Shown here: positions 5,715 through 5,827 of the stretch, piece after piece | How the letters are laid out: every line of letters starts with the position of its first letter | How positions within the stretch are numbered: the stretch's first letter is position 1 | DNA from: JBMNQI01 sp050944055 | GTDB taxonomy: Bacteria > Bacillota > Clostridia > Oscillospirales > Oscillospiraceae | Assembly (NCBI GenBank): GCA_050944055.1 | Contig: JBMNQI010000089.1 | Location: forward strand, 1-5,827 | DNA length: 5,827 nt | Direction: 5' to 3' | Notes under the pieces: model-generated | Told to the model about the DNA's origin: nothing | Seen by the model: only the letters and a program-made list of their open reading frames with translations | The model's database searches: none | Program-made: the position numbers and the translations under genes

Positions 5715-5827
5715 ATGGATACAAGACCGATCGGAGTCTTTGACTCCGGATTAGGCGGGCTTACAGCGGTTCATGAGCTTATGAAGCTGCTTCCCGGAGA
5801 GGATATAGTCTATTTCGGCGACACGGG
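5715..5827 (+). CDS. murI: Glutamate racemase, N-terminal part, cut by the window edge
   Basis: MurI interconverts L- and D-glutamate in the cytoplasm and supplies D-glutamate for peptidoglycan stem peptides. Only 37 codons are present, but they carry the diagnostic start of the family: RPIGVFDSGLGGLTAV with the active-site aspartate D10 in FDSG, then LLPGEDIVYFGDT (residues 25-37). The two catalytic cysteines lie beyond the window. The start at 5715 is supported by GAGG at 5705-5708, six bases before the ATG, and by the usual short lead before IGVFDSG. The gene is divergent from the acidic-protein gene, and I see no clear rightward promoter in the 124-base spacer beyond a possible extended -10 at 5650-5658. 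Aspartate racemases share the fold, but the FDSG and YFGDT wording is that of glutamate racemase. Confidence 0.93.
   Translation, partial: MDTRPIGVFDSGLGGLTAVHELMKLLPGEDIVYFGDT

Overview
The window reads like an ordinary chromosomal segment of a low-to-mid GC Gram-positive bacterium, most likely a member of the Clostridia. The signs are strong AGGAGG-type ribosome binding sites, vegetative TTGaca/TATAAT promoters, an exported SpoIID/LytB-family cell-wall protein with a SPOR-like region, and free use of ATA and AGG codons. The class-level assignment is inference. No mobile element, CRISPR array, tRNA or rRNA is visible, and base composition looks even throughout.

Layout. On the minus strand at the left is aspartate-semialdehyde dehydrogenase of the archaeal/fungal sequence type (start at 1105), and its stop codon overlaps the ribosome binding site of a further minus-strand gene that begins at the left edge. 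A 198-base divergent intergenic region (1106-1303) holds a good plus-strand promoter and a good minus-strand promoter whose predicted transcripts overlap at their 5' ends. To the right, a plus-strand cluster runs from an exported SpoIID/LytB protein (1304-2971) through queA (2968-3996, ATGA overlap) to tgt (4058-5188). A minus-strand gene for a small, very acidic, unrecognised protein (5183-5590) meets tgt tail to tail, with both stop codons inside one CTATAG palindrome. A second divergent spacer (5591-5714) precedes the first 37 codons of glutamate racemase (murI), cut by the window edge.

Functions. tgt and queA are consecutive steps of queuosine synthesis: Tgt inserts preQ1 into tRNA and QueA converts it to epoxyqueuosine. 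Asd, murI and the SpoIID-like protein all touch the cell wall: aspartate semialdehyde feeds diaminopimelate and lysine, MurI makes D-glutamate, and SpoIID-type enzymes act on peptidoglycan. They sit in separate transcription units, so this is shared theme rather than demonstrated co-regulation.

I did not find a convincing undescribed system. The most interesting items are the cysteine-rich SpoIID domain with SPOR-like region, its coupling to the queuosine genes, the unrecognised acidic protein, the archaeal-type Asd, and the compact promoter and stop-codon overlaps.
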